Shown: positions 34,645 to 45,209 of the stretch, in pieces
Position numbering within the stretch: the stretch's first letter is position 1
Layout: every line of letters starts with the position of its first letter
Origin: Okeania sp. KiyG1
GTDB lineage: Bacteria > Cyanobacteriota > Cyanobacteriia > Cyanobacteriales > Microcoleaceae
DNA: 64,000 bases
Direction of reading: 5' to 3'
NCBI RefSeq assembly: GCF_014132355.1
Contig: NZ_BLZO01000126.1
Coordinates: 1-64,000, forward strand
Made by a program: the position numbers and the translations under genes
The notes under the pieces: model-generated
Told to the model about the DNA's origin: nothing
Database searches by the model: none
Seen by the model: the letters and a program-made list of their open reading frames with translations, nothing else

Positions 34645-35559
34645 TTATTGACCGCCAAACAAGCTACGCCCTTGGACTGTAATACTTCCAGTGGGACAAT
34701 AAGCCGAATTGGCAGTACAAGTAGGGGTATTATTTTGAATTCTGGCTAAACCATTACCTCGAATAAATACTTTTGCTAAAGTTCTTGATGAGTCTACACA
34801 GGCGTAGAAACCACTATTGGCAGTTCCTATTAACTGTGCATCAGGGGAAACATTTGTGCAATCAACAGTACCTGTAGCTGTACCCTGGTCAACGTAATCA
34901 ATTAAAACTTCTGGATTGCGACCGCCAAAGTCGCCACTGTTTTCCCAGCTATTCATCTGTTCTTCAAGAGTGCCAGTACCACCAATTGGTATATCATTAA
35001 AACCTGGATATGCAGCTTCAATAGTATAGTTGGGGTCATCATTATCTAGCCAAAGATTCACTACCGCATCCCTAAGTTCAAACCTTTCAATTCTTACCTG
35101 ATTAGACCAGATACCATTGGGGTTATTTGTACTGAGGTAATAAGCTATCAAGGAGTAAACATGAGTATCATCAGGAAGCTCAGTATCATCACCAGGAACA
35201 GGAATTACACCAGGAACAAACTGTCGTTTCCAAAAGACTAAAATAGGAGTTCTATTGGGAAAAGCTACTTCATTCCCAATATCTGCAGTCACTACTCCAT
35301 CGTTATCATAAATATATAATGCTTGACTGAGGTCTTGCTCAATATAATCAAGTGCTGTTTGAACTTCTTGCTCTGTATTTGCTTTGGCTTCTTCTTTGAC
35401 ATCTGTATTTAAGATATCAACTACAAAACTGAGCAGAGGTATAGTTATTAAAAAAGCAATAATTGTTCCTACCAGTAGCTCTATCATTGTGAAACCATTA
35501 GCACCCTTAGACTTATTGAGCGCTTTACTTTTAATTAGTAGCCTTAGTACATATTTCAT
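34645..35559 (-). CDS. hpsC: Hormogonium polysaccharide secretion pseudopilin HpsC
   Basis: The 304-residue PilW/GspJ-like protein has a prepilin motif GFTMIELLVGTIIAFLITIP near residue 22 and a long extracytoplasmic part with paired cysteines. Its position (third gene after hpsA and hpsB, 55 nt after hpsB) and size match HpsC. It is expected to be part of a type IV pilus-like or type II secretion-like machine that exports the slime used for gliding. Confidence 0.82.
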   Translation of the reverse strand: MKYVLRLLIKSKALNKSKGANGFTMIELLVGTIIAFLITIPLLSFVVDILNTDVKEEAKANTEQEVQTALDYIEQDLSQALYIYDNDGVVTADIGNEVAFPNRTPILVFWKRQFVPGVIPVPGDDTELPDDTHVYSLIAYYLSTNNPNGIWSNQVRIERFELRDAVVNLWLDNDDPNYTIEAAYPGFNDIPIGGTGTLEEQMNSWENSGDFGGRNPEVLIDYVDQGTATGTVDCTNVSPDAQLIGTANSGFYACVDSSRTLAKVFIRGNGLARIQNNTPTCTANSAYCPTGSITVQGRSLFGGQ

Positions 35560-35614
35560 CTAAAAATCTTCCTTTTCTACAGTCGTATATTAACTATATT
35601 GAAAACTATTTAAG

Positions 35615-36304
35615 TTAGTTACAAGTTTTAGCTCCACCATCAATAGAAGGAATCCGATCGCATAAATTCTTAAAAGAGTCTTCTGTTGGAGTAACCTCGG
35701 TATTGATAGATATCAAAGGGGCTTTGCTATTTCCTATAGCATTTGTCACGATAGTTGAGGGTAGCTCTTTTTTGAGTTCCCCCGATTCTTTAAAAGCATC
35801 AGCTCTATATACCCAGATACCTAACTGGTAGCCTTCTGCGTAATTAGGATCGGTAGAGCCCACAGTAAACATACTTGGGTTAAAACTTCCTACATGAAGT
35901 ACCATATCTGTAAGACTTCCTACTTGACAACCTGAAGTTTCATCACCGTTAACACAAAAAAGCTGGCCATTTCCATTACCAAGGTCATCGCTACAATATT
36001 GTCCGTCACTTGAGCAGCTAAGACCTCCAGTAATGGATATAGGAGTTAAGCTTGAAGGGCTAATGTTAAATGTTTTGGGATGAGAAATTACTCCAGAATT
36101 GACTCCATCTATATAACTTCTTGCTGCTTGTGTCGCTATTTCTAACCTTCGCGCTTGAACCCGAGTCCCCACAGATAGGGCTATCACAGGTGCCACAGCA
36201 CTCATTAATACCGCTACTACAACCATCGCAACTAAACTTTCCATGATGGTGTAGCCAGATTCACTTGCTTTTCGGTATTTGTCCCAAATTTTCAGTAATT
36301 TCAT
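35615..36304 (-). CDS. hpsB: Hormogonium polysaccharide secretion pseudopilin HpsB
   Basis: This 229-residue pseudopilin has the prepilin signal SGYTIMESLVAMVVVAVLMS after 15 residues, then an extracytoplasmic part with six cysteines. It lies 85 nt downstream of hpsA, where HpsB is found in Nostoc. The peptidase motif has Glu at position +5, needed for methylation and assembly. It appears intact. Confidence 0.83.
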   Translation of the reverse strand: MKLLKIWDKYRKASESGYTIMESLVAMVVVAVLMSAVAPVIALSVGTRVQARRLEIATQAARSYIDGVNSGVISHPKTFNISPSSLTPISITGGLSCSSDGQYCSDDLGNGNGQLFCVNGDETSGCQVGSLTDMVLHVGSFNPSMFTVGSTDPNYAEGYQLGIWVYRADAFKESGELKKELPSTIVTNAIGNSKAPLISINTEVTPTEDSFKNLCDRIPSIDGGAKTCN

Positions 36305-36389
36305 AATTTCTACCTCCCAATTTTCTGTTTATTAATTAATAGACCTCTTGCACCAAAATTGTACAAGAAGTCTAATCATTAGTTATCCC

Positions 36390-39300
36390 CTATTCTGGAG
36401 CTGAATAAGAATTTGTTGCACACCACTCATCAGGGCGTACATAACCTGCAAGAGCTGGTTGGTCATTATCTTGTCTCTTTGCACAGAGCAAAACTCTCAC
36501 CCAATCATCATCTGAACTAATTTCTCGGAAATACTCGTTAGGATCATCAACAGGTTCTCCTGTAAACCTTTGAGCGAATAAGTCAGGAGTCTGAGATAAA
36601 AGACCTACATCAAAACCCCAAGAACGTGCTGACGGCCAGTAGAACGGAGACCTTTGAGAGAATGCACCACCTCTGTAGGGAAAACCATTGTCGTTATTGT
36701 TCCATCGATAAACAGCTCTACCACTACCATTAAGTTCGTAGAATAAACCTGCTGCTGTGTTCTGATCCTTGTCCGCTGGCTGCATAGGTGCTGTAGCATA
36801 CTTTGTTTGTCCAGACTGAATTAAATTACCCCTAATATTGATTGTCCGTTGTGGAATCTGGTCAATGTCAGGATCGCCCCACATTTCTAGAGTCCGAACA
36901 AAGTTATGCAGACCACCACTTGTCTCACTTGGGTTTGGTCTTGATGGTGTGTTACCGCTGACAAATGTTATGTTGTAAAATGTTGAATCATTCGGACCGT
37001 CATCGTCTGCTACTTGAAGCCATCGTCGTTGCAAGGCAGTTTGTTTATCTTGGCCTGTACCTCCGAAAGGTGTATTACCAGTACCTGGTGTTCCTGTAGC
37101 TGAATGAATTTGCAGCATAGGAGCTAACAATGGCTGACCTTCAGGAGCATAAGTTCCACCAGAAATAGGCATTTGCTTGATGAATAGGGAGTTGGTGGCA
37201 TTGTAAGTTATGTTTGATGATTCAGTAGGATTAGCTGCATCACTCGTTGTCTGAAACCAAAGTGAGCCTGCTACGCTAGCAGGTGGAGAACCAGTGAGTG
37301 GAAACCTCTGAATTGTTCCTCCTGTAATATTTCCTACTGTACCAATTCCGCCGTTAATTCCAATGGGGACTAAATCTTGAGCATCGCTAATATCAGTAAT
37401 TGCATTTCCACCATTATCTGCTAGCTGATTACCATTTCTGAAAAAAGCAACTCTGCGTGCATAACCTTGAAAGGCTGGATCTGCAGGTCGAGCTGTTGTG
37501 CCTGCCCTGTGTATTGCAGGATCAAATGTTGCAGTAATGACGTTAGAAGCTTTCAAATTTAAATCTGGATCAACATTCCAATCATCAGGCGTACATTCAG
37601 AAACAGGTAGTTTTGTACACACTTCCATCAAATATTCTGGAAAATTTACCCGTCGCTGAATCGGAGTAATACCATTAGCTAGATAAGAATTCATATAGTT
37701 CTGTTCCTCAGTCTTATCTGGGTCAGTATCCGCAACAGTATTAGGCCAAACGCCACCATCACTCCCATCATCAGCCCACTGAGAAGTGGTAACAAAGTTG
37801 TTGAACAGGAAGCCATTTTGCAGGAAAGCTGCTGCTGCATCATTCCCAAGATTATTCCGCAAATCATAATCTCCTTGATTGCGATAACCATCTTCCCAAT
37901 CATTAGAAAGTAACGTTATCGAATCAGCAATCACTGTTGCCGGACGCCACTGGTCGCCTCCATCTCCACATCCTGGTTGACCGCTACGACAGGCAAAACC
38001 AGTATTAAAGCCTTCATCACCACGAGTATAAAAGTTCCCCCAATCAGCATCTAATGTTTTATTAAATTCTTCCCTGGGAGTTTCTGTACCTGGTTTCTTA
38101 TGGAGGTTAAATCCAGGAATACCATCTTCTGTTTCTGCTGCTGCTTTGATATAAACAGGCACGTTTGATACTAAAATCAAACCCTTTTCTACCGCCACAT
38201 CTCCATCATTAGCATCAGTTCGAGATAAGTTTGTACCATTGACTAAGCGAATGCCATTCGGACGACGAGATGGGTCAAGCTTAAAGTCTGATGTACTTAG
38301 AAGTTCTTCTTCTACAGTGGGGTCGTTGATATCTCCATCTTTATCCACAGCACTAATATCTGGCAAAGCATCATCACGGCTGGCATAAATTACTCCACTA
38401 TTAGGTAGTAAATATTCGCCTGTACCTATTGTTGCACCTGACTCTCGAAGTTGACTCAAGTCTATCTCTGTGACTCGAATTTCTAGAGGTTGCCTTTGCT
38501 CTAAAGGCAAATTATACCTTGTCGGGTTATCAGCAGGGTTGTCTGAATTTGGTTGCAAGTTTTCTAATTCTGCTATTTCCAGCCATTCAGGTAGTGTTTC
38601 ATCAGTGCTAAGGCGATTAAGTGATTTAACTTCCCTGGCATCTAGGAATGTTGCTTCTCTGATTGCTCCATGAGGAATTGCTGTTGAATAATCAGTTGGG
38701 CTGTCCAATATATGCAAAGCACATTGCGCCGCGTGTATTGCTGAGTAATGCTGTAGTAGTCGATCGCCTGCTGCTGTCTCTAAAGCTGTTTTCAGGGGTA
38801 GATTTACATAGCGTCCATTAGGGTATTTTAATTCTGCCTGAACTGTTAGTCTGGCATTAGATTCACTTACTGCGACATAATTATAAACAATGCCATTATT
38901 TGAGCGGCCATCTACATCCTCATTCCATGGTAGTCCATCCTGATTAAGAGCACTGATGTCATCTGTTGGATCGTAGTAATTGCTAATACAAGCAAAAGGA
39001 GTTTGTGCTGTATTATCGGGGTTGCCAGCTTCTTGTGTATCTTCTTCTGCATAATGATACACTGCTGTTGCCCGCATCCTTAGATAAGGAATTTGAGCAG
39101 CTTCCGGATCTAATGTACCATCATTATCCGCGTCTAACAATATAATATCATCACGAATACCATCACTATTTGAATCCTCAGCAGCTATAGGTTCTAATGC
39201 CATTGGCAAAGCATCAGACCAAACATTTTCCTTCTGCCAGTCATCAGAGTTTGGAGCATTAGCCAAATAAATTCCTGCACCAGTAACTACTCGCAACCCT

Positions 39301-41150
39301 CCTGAGTTTTCAAATGCTTCCGGTATATTTGCTGCTTCTTTTTCCCAAAACAGACCCCGACCAGTGTCACCTAAGTCTGGTATATCTTCTATTTGGGTTT
39401 TACGTTTTCTAAGACTATCTTCAACTGACTGGTCAGCTACACCAGGTTGATTCCATTCTATAGAATCACCTGGAAAATTTGCTTCTTCTTCATTGATAGC
39501 TGGCAAACCATAACCTACAGAAATGCGATCGCCTATTAGTAACTCTGCTTGATCTGTATTTGCCAAATCTGGATCGCTTGTAGGTAAATACGCTATATTC
39601 CCATCAGTATTAATATCACCTAAATCATTAACTGTATCAATCCCTCCAAAAGTTATTCTTGGGGTTATCGAGCGATAGTAATCCACCAGTAAATCTTCCA
39701 GTAGTTCTAAATTATCTTCGTATTCACCCGCTCTTTGATTATAACTTATTTGTACTGCCTCTGGCAAACTTCCACAATTTTCACAATTTTTACCAGGAGC
39801 ATCTGCTGGTGCGTCATCCAAAGCATCTGTTACAAGATTTGCTATTTCTGTATTGTAAGCATTGATATCGTATGCTACATCTAAGCCACCTTGTTTATTC
39901 GTTGTTATATTCGTCTCGTCGATTTGATTTTGCTGTTCGTTTGCATTTGTATTAGGTGCTGCACCTTGTATGTATCTGTGGACTACAACATTTTCTCCAT
40001 TAGGAGCACTAGACTGATTTACATCACCATTTGCTACATTACCACCCACAAGAATCTTGGCATTTTCAGCTTCATAATAACAAGATTGGGGGTCACTTAC
40101 TTGGTAGAAGGTTATTGGACCATTAAAACCAGCTCTTGTCATCAGGTTTCCATTTGTTTGTACCCTACCATTTAGTCTAAAGTTAGAAACACGACCCAAC
40201 TCCAAATCATCTTCAAACCATACCGCGTTGTTATTTAACGGGATGCGGAGACGGTCTTGCTGGTATTCGAGAGCGGAGGAACCTGTTTTCCCTATCTCAT
40301 AACTACTATCATCAAGTGTAGCTAATTGTTCTTGTGTAATTGGTACATTAGTTGTGTATACAAAGAAACTCTTACTTAATTGACTACTATTTTTATACCA
40401 ATCTGAATCTCCTACTATACCTGTAGTTGTACCAAAGGCATTTTGACATTGCGGTGAAATTGTTTCTACAGCCGCCATTGGTGGCGTTCTTGCTTCTAAA
40501 GGGTTTCTGGTACGGTCAAATTCTCCATCATTATTGCGACTGGGGCTACGGAATAAAATACTATATAAAGTGTAGGTATCGTATTTTCTATTATTATCTG
40601 TATCTACAGGAAACATCCAGGCAGTTTCCGTTTCTTCATTATCTTCTAGTCTCAGGTCATCTGGATCTTCTGAACCATTTTCTTGAATACTATTATCGTC
40701 GATAAAGTCAAATGCTATTTTGAGGGCTATTTCGTCCCCAAATCTGTATCTTCCATCAGCATTTTCACCAATTACTTGGTATAAAGAATAATCTGTAGGA
40801 GTAGAGCGGGGTAAGGCACTGTCATTAAACAGCCGATCTATTTTAGCTTTAGCCCTATCTAGAGCTGGTGTTGCTGCTGCCAAAGTTGCTTGATCTACTC
40901 TAACATTTCTGGCAACTTCTGCCCTGTTAAAAGAACGAAGCAGGATAGCAATACTAAGTAAAACTACTACCAAAATCACCATTGTTACAGTAGGCAAAAC
41001 AAATCCAGAGTTAGCGAACCTAATACGACGATTGATGATTTTTGTCACTCTTAGTAGTAATCTGTCTGTATGCCTAATAAAAAGCGGTACCAGTACCCCT
41101 ACCTGTTTAATTAAATATTGGATACTCCTGACTAACTTGTGTTTGGACAT
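36390..41150 (-). CDS. hpsA: Hormogonium polysaccharide biosynthesis protein HpsA
   Basis: The 1586-residue protein has a cytoplasmic N-terminus of about 45 residues, then one membrane segment (SGFVLPTVTMVILVVVLLSI, about 49-70) resembling a prepilin-type helix, and a very long acidic extracytoplasmic region rich in D, N and G with scattered Cys pairs (ENCGSLP; FACRSGQPGCGDGGD). Size, topology and the following pseudopilins identify HpsA, the first gene of the hps locus. Motility and slime secretion in hormogonia require this locus in Nostoc punctiforme. The frame is intact over 4.8 kb, in contrast to the decayed EPS genes upstream. Confidence 0.88.
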   Translation of the reverse strand: MSKHKLVRSIQYLIKQVGVLVPLFIRHTDRLLLRVTKIINRRIRFANSGFVLPTVTMVILVVVLLSIAILLRSFNRAEVARNVRVDQATLAAATPALDRAKAKIDRLFNDSALPRSTPTDYSLYQVIGENADGRYRFGDEIALKIAFDFIDDNSIQENGSEDPDDLRLEDNEETETAWMFPVDTDNNRKYDTYTLYSILFRSPSRNNDGEFDRTRNPLEARTPPMAAVETISPQCQNAFGTTTGIVGDSDWYKNSSQLSKSFFVYTTNVPITQEQLATLDDSSYEIGKTGSSALEYQQDRLRIPLNNNAVWFEDDLELGRVSNFRLNGRVQTNGNLMTRAGFNGPITFYQVSDPQSCYYEAENAKILVGGNVANGDVNQSSAPNGENVVVHRYIQGAAPNTNANEQQNQIDETNITTNKQGGLDVAYDINAYNTEIANLVTDALDDAPADAPGKNCENCGSLPEAVQISYNQRAGEYEDNLELLEDLLVDYYRSITPRITFGGIDTVNDLGDINTDGNIAYLPTSDPDLANTDQAELLIGDRISVGYGLPAINEEEANFPGDSIEWNQPGVADQSVEDSLRKRKTQIEDIPDLGDTGRGLFWEKEAANIPEAFENSGGLRVVTGAGIYLANAPNSDDWQKENVWSDALPMALEPIAAEDSNSDGIRDDIILLDADNDGTLDPEAAQIPYLRMRATAVYHYAEEDTQEAGNPDNTAQTPFACISNYYDPTDDISALNQDGLPWNEDVDGRSNNGIVYNYVAVSESNARLTVQAELKYPNGRYVNLPLKTALETAAGDRLLQHYSAIHAAQCALHILDSPTDYSTAIPHGAIREATFLDAREVKSLNRLSTDETLPEWLEIAELENLQPNSDNPADNPTRYNLPLEQRQPLEIRVTEIDLSQLRESGATIGTGEYLLPNSGVIYASRDDALPDISAVDKDGDINDPTVEEELLSTSDFKLDPSRRPNGIRLVNGTNLSRTDANDGDVAVEKGLILVSNVPVYIKAAAETEDGIPGFNLHKKPGTETPREEFNKTLDADWGNFYTRGDEGFNTGFACRSGQPGCGDGGDQWRPATVIADSITLLSNDWEDGYRNQGDYDLRNNLGNDAAAAFLQNGFLFNNFVTTSQWADDGSDGGVWPNTVADTDPDKTEEQNYMNSYLANGITPIQRRVNFPEYLMEVCTKLPVSECTPDDWNVDPDLNLKASNVITATFDPAIHRAGTTARPADPAFQGYARRVAFFRNGNQLADNGGNAITDISDAQDLVPIGINGGIGTVGNITGGTIQRFPLTGSPPASVAGSLWFQTTSDAANPTESSNITYNATNSLFIKQMPISGGTYAPEGQPLLAPMLQIHSATGTPGTGNTPFGGTGQDKQTALQRRWLQVADDDGPNDSTFYNITFVSGNTPSRPNPSETSGGLHNFVRTLEMWGDPDIDQIPQRTINIRGNLIQSGQTKYATAPMQPADKDQNTAAGLFYELNGSGRAVYRWNNNDNGFPYRGGAFSQRSPFYWPSARSWGFDVGLLSQTPDLFAQRFTGEPVDDPNEYFREISSDDDWVRVLLCAKRQDNDQPALAGYVRPDEWCATNSYSAPE

Positions 41151-41479
41151 AATACCTTCCCAAGGTGTATTATTAATGGATAATTTAAAATAGACTTTTA
41201 GTTTTTCTAGCAGTATCTATTACTATTTCTATGCTAGCATTGCCGACTGGTCACGCCCACTTCCTAGCTCAGATATCTATTGAAGTTGTTATTGATTAGG
41301 CAGATGACCCAATGCTGTTTTTATCTATAGAAATAAAAAAAACCAAAATTAGTTAATTAAGTAAAGCCAAATAGCGTAGCTACGAAATTGAGATAACAGA
41401 TATTCTAGTGTATATTATTGCCAATTTTTTTAAAAATCGATCTAGTCAGCTAAACTTCTAAAGCTAAAGTAGATCAATC

Positions 41480-41819
41480 CCACATTCAGAACCACAAAAT
41501 GTAGTAGCGCGTCAAGCTGAAAATGATGTATTAAATTTTCTAGTATAATTCTTGTTATGACTAAGGTTTGGAGAATTTTCCTAAAACACTATTTCAAGCT
41601 TGACACGCCAGTAGTATAAAATAGGAGATAGAATTTTAGCAGAAAATCATAGCTACTGTGATTGAGTAATCAATCAAGCAAGTATTTATGCGTAAATTAT
41701 TGACTCGGAATTTGAGCGACGAAAAAAGTAATTGAGATGATTTGCATAGTATAAATACTTACCAAGTTAGGGATTTATATACTACTTGTTCATGATACAA
41801 ATTGAAGTGCGGAATGTGG
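41480..41819. mobile_element. MITE-C copy 2, inverted, with nested inverted repeat
   Basis: The ends are CCACATTCAGAAC (41480-41492) and GTGCGGAATGTGG (41807-41819). The right 130 bp is the reverse complement of 30105-30233. A nested segment, GCGTCAAGCTGAAA ... TTTCAAGCTTGACACGC (41519-41610), has its own inverted ends and is absent from copy 1. It occupies much of the 736-nt hpsA upstream region; the remaining spacer shows no gene. Confidence 0.7.
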
Positions 41820-41886
41820 TATGCATATTTTGTGAAGAGTAAATCACTTTAATCAATATATCAAAATTAGTGAAGTTTAAGATATC

Positions 41887-43710
41887 TTAACTATGGCTAT
41901 CTAAAATTAAGTCGTGTAGATTCTGTCCACTCTCCATGAGCCAACGCCATATCTGCCAATAAAATAGAATTTCTATATCATCAGACAATTTCTTGGGATT
42001 GGCCTTAATTAATCTCTGGATACGGAGAACTCCATCAGGGTTAAGGTCTGGATGTTCTGGGTTGATCATAGCAATTACTTGATTTATGAATTTGCTACGG
42101 TTAAAAAATTGATGATGAAGTGGTACTCTCAAAAGTCTTAGTAAACCACGTCCCAGTTTTACTTTGGCAAGGGAAGACTGAAGCTTGTAGGTTGTATTAA
42201 AAAAATCATACCAGGGGGAAAATGCTTGAGGAGGTACTAATTTGCCCCCAGAAACAAATGGAATTGTGAGTAGTTCAGGAAAATGATTCTGGAATATTTG
42301 AAGATATAACCGATAGTTACCTTTTACTTCAAATGGTAGGGAGGCAACTATATTACAAAAATCTTTACTAAGTCCAGGTGTAAAATTAGGTAATACATTG
42401 GTATAAACTTGGAGAGGATTAGGCGCAATTCTGTGACGTATTCGATTACGCATGATAAATTCGGCTACACCATAGGTATTGTTTTGATAAAGGGATTTTT
42501 CATTTTCTAGAGTATTAATAAAATTATCGTATATATTTTGAGCCAGTCTTGGGGAAAAAATACGTTTAACAGCTTGCCATTTTGAGGACTCAGGAGGCTT
42601 TATCCAATTGTTTAAATATTCACTGAAACCACCTAATGGTTGACTACTTTTTAAGTTTGTTCCCAGATAACATCCCTCCCACACAGCACCCATATTAGGC
42701 TCCAAATGCTGTAATACCTGAGAAATAAACAAAAACAAACTGGGTGTCGCCACCTCATTCATGACTAAATAATCCAAATAACCCTGAGAGGAGAAAAAAT
42801 CTGGGTCGGAAGACATCCTTTTTACCGACACCCCTACCTTCTTAGCCACCCACTCCGCATAAATACCATCAGCGCCAAAAAATTCATCCTCATGGGTCAG
42901 AATAACTGCCTGAGCATCAATACCCATTTTATCAAGCAAGGCCAACAACAACCGAGAATCAAATCCACCACTCAATAATATTGTTCCTGGTTGGTGATAA
43001 GCCAGATAACCTTTGATATTCTGTTCCAATAGCTCAATTATCTGTCCCGTATCTACATCAGCCAAAGTTTTTTCGGGTTGAGGTTCGGGCCAATGCCAAT
43101 AATGCTTTTCTTCCAGGCGATCGCTACGATGGTCATAAATCAAAATGGCACCGGGAGGTACACGCTTAACTTTATCAAGAGTAGTATCATTGCCCAGAGT
43201 ATGACCAAAGGTGACAAAAGCACCCCAGGCACCAGGGTTGATTTCTAAATCTATTAACTCACTAGCAGCGATCGCTTTAATTTCACTGGCCACCAACAAT
43301 TTACCAGATACTCTGGCCATATACAAAGGCTGCATCCCCAGAATATCTGTGACAATGGCTAATTTATTTGCTTTCTGGTCCCAATATAAAGCTGCAAAAG
43401 CTCCATCAAGTTCTGTTAATGCTTCAGCAGCAGTCTGATAATCTGACTCAACAATTTGATTTAATTTTTGTTCTAAATTCCCATTAGTAAAAATAGGTAT
43501 TCCGGCAATAATTAACTGATTATTAGTAGTACCTGTTCGATGCAGAGAGATATTACCAGTAGTTCCTGTAGCAGTGGTAATTTTTGCTAAAAAACCACCA
43601 GAAATTTTGAATATTTCTGACTTATTTAACTGCGCTCTAATTTGAGCATTAGCCATTGATGTTATTGTCTTTTTCTGACAATTTTCTCCAAAGATTCCTG
43701 CTATTTTCAT
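41887..43710 (-). CDS. Asparagine synthase-like protein lacking the glutaminase cysteine
   Basis: This 607-residue protein has an N-terminal Ntn-type domain (about 1-190) and an asparagine-synthase ATP-pyrophosphatase domain with the PP-loop SGGFDS at 247-252. The start is MKIAGIFG instead of MCGI, so the Cys2 nucleophile that releases ammonia from glutamine is missing. Such forms often occur in polysaccharide or peptide clusters, where they may amidate sugar acids. It sits 3 nt from the CapK-like gene upstream, suggesting an operon with it and the glycosyltransferases. Confidence 0.85.
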   Translation of the reverse strand: MKIAGIFGENCQKKTITSMANAQIRAQLNKSEIFKISGGFLAKITTATGTTGNISLHRTGTTNNQLIIAGIPIFTNGNLEQKLNQIVESDYQTAAEALTELDGAFAALYWDQKANKLAIVTDILGMQPLYMARVSGKLLVASEIKAIAASELIDLEINPGAWGAFVTFGHTLGNDTTLDKVKRVPPGAILIYDHRSDRLEEKHYWHWPEPQPEKTLADVDTGQIIELLEQNIKGYLAYHQPGTILLSGGFDSRLLLALLDKMGIDAQAVILTHEDEFFGADGIYAEWVAKKVGVSVKRMSSDPDFFSSQGYLDYLVMNEVATPSLFLFISQVLQHLEPNMGAVWEGCYLGTNLKSSQPLGGFSEYLNNWIKPPESSKWQAVKRIFSPRLAQNIYDNFINTLENEKSLYQNNTYGVAEFIMRNRIRHRIAPNPLQVYTNVLPNFTPGLSKDFCNIVASLPFEVKGNYRLYLQIFQNHFPELLTIPFVSGGKLVPPQAFSPWYDFFNTTYKLQSSLAKVKLGRGLLRLLRVPLHHQFFNRSKFINQVIAMINPEHPDLNPDGVLRIQRLIKANPKKLSDDIEILFYWQIWRWLMESGQNLHDLILDSHS

Positions 43711-43713
43711 TGT

Positions 43714-45082
43714 TCAAATTTCTACCAAACTACGAGTATAAAGTAGTTTCCCTTGGGGTGTTCTGGGTACTTCTTCTACCTGATGCCATTTTATCTCACA
43801 TTTTTCACCCATAGCCTGTTTAATTTTATCGCAGATTTCTGCCATTTCATTCTCCACAGGTTGACCTATAGGTACATAATAAATATCTATTTTTTCAAAG
43901 TCTGTTTGTAATACTTGAAATTCATCTATCCAATTTATGAAATAAAATTGACGAGTAAAATATCCCCCATCTACTAGGGTTCCTTCTCTGGTAAGAAAAT
44001 GGTCTTTGACTCTACCAGTAATTTTTTCTAAAGTTGGTAATTTACTACCACAATTACAAGGTTTGCCTAAAATTGCTGTATCGCCAATTTCATAACGAAT
44101 TAAAGGCATAGAATAATTATGTAAAGTTGTGATTAAAATTCTGCCTTCTTCTCCAGGTTGTACGGGTTTATTATTTTTATCAACAACTTCTAAGTAATTA
44201 TTAAAATTAAAAATGTGGATTTTTCCTTTGCACATTCACCAGCGATCGCTCCTACCTCTCTAGAACCATAAAAATCGTAAATTTTGCAGTTAAAAACATC
44301 TTCTATTAGTTCTCGCATGAATTGTCGTAAAGTTTCAGCAGAAGTATGTATTCTTTTTGGGCTGTGAATTGATAAATTATTTTCTTTAACAAATTTGGCT
44401 AACTGATATAGAGAACCTGCATAGGATTTAATTAATTTTGGCTTTTTCTGATTAATTACTTCTACATATCTATGCAAATCCTTTTAGTCATCTTGAAAGA
44501 ATTTAAAAAGGTTTTTTGAGGCTGAATGATATTTAATAACTTTTGTCTAGTTGTCAAATTCTTTTTCTTAGTTTGCTGCTGAATATCGGTTGTAGAACCC
44601 CACAAAATAACTTCAGAAGTAACCACTGGTTCAATATCTAAAAATTGGCGATAAAAAAATAGTTCTGTAGCTTCTCGCCATTCCTCATATTCAGCATCTT
44701 GAATTACTTGTAATGGTTTTCCTGTAGAGCCACCAGAACTATTAAAATAATAACGACGACTTGCCAATTCATCTGACTTGAGATTGTCAAAATTTTCCCT
44801 AATAATTGATTTAGTTAAAATCGGCAATTCAGAAAAGTTAGAACTATTGTAGCTGTGACTAGAGATTAAATTTTTGTAGTAGGGAATATGTGCTGTGGCA
44901 TATTCTAGTAATGCAGATAAATAATTATTTGTTCTTTCTGGAGAATCATTAATTATTTGCTCATACAATATTTCCCTTAAACCTAGATTTTTAGAGGTAA
45001 ATTTTCTATAAATTTGGCGTGCCGAAATATAGAGTTGACTACGAATATCCATAATTTTTTTCAAACAGAAAAATTGCTGCAA
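43714..45082 (-). pseudogene. CapK/PaaK-like adenylate-forming ligase, two frameshifts
   Basis: Three frames join into a protein of about 455 residues. Frame 1 has the ATP-binding SSGGSTGK (115-122). Frame 2 has KSYAGSLYQLAKF, HTSAETL and YGSREVGAIAGEC. Frame 3 has the LIRYEIGDTAI, GR.KDH region and a C-terminal LLYTRSLVEI. The breaks are a missing A near 44482-44485 and a missing base near 44222-44230; correcting each restores DLHRYVEV and GKIHIFNF. CapK-type enzymes of polysaccharide clusters activate an acyl or amino-acid group. The start could be the inner MDIRSQL. Confidence 0.82.
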
Positions 45083-45209
45083 AGTTGCTATTATCCTGAC
45101 TTGGAAATATATAGCTAAGAAAGAATTGGTTAGGAAAATTACTGATGATGAATCTCAGACTAGGAAATGTTTTTCCCACTGTTCCCTGTTCCCTGTTCCC
45201 TGCTATAGC

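Noticed and set aside
37691-37903. Short frames within hpsA on either strand
   Set aside because: All lie inside the 1586-codon hpsA frame and have no independent support.
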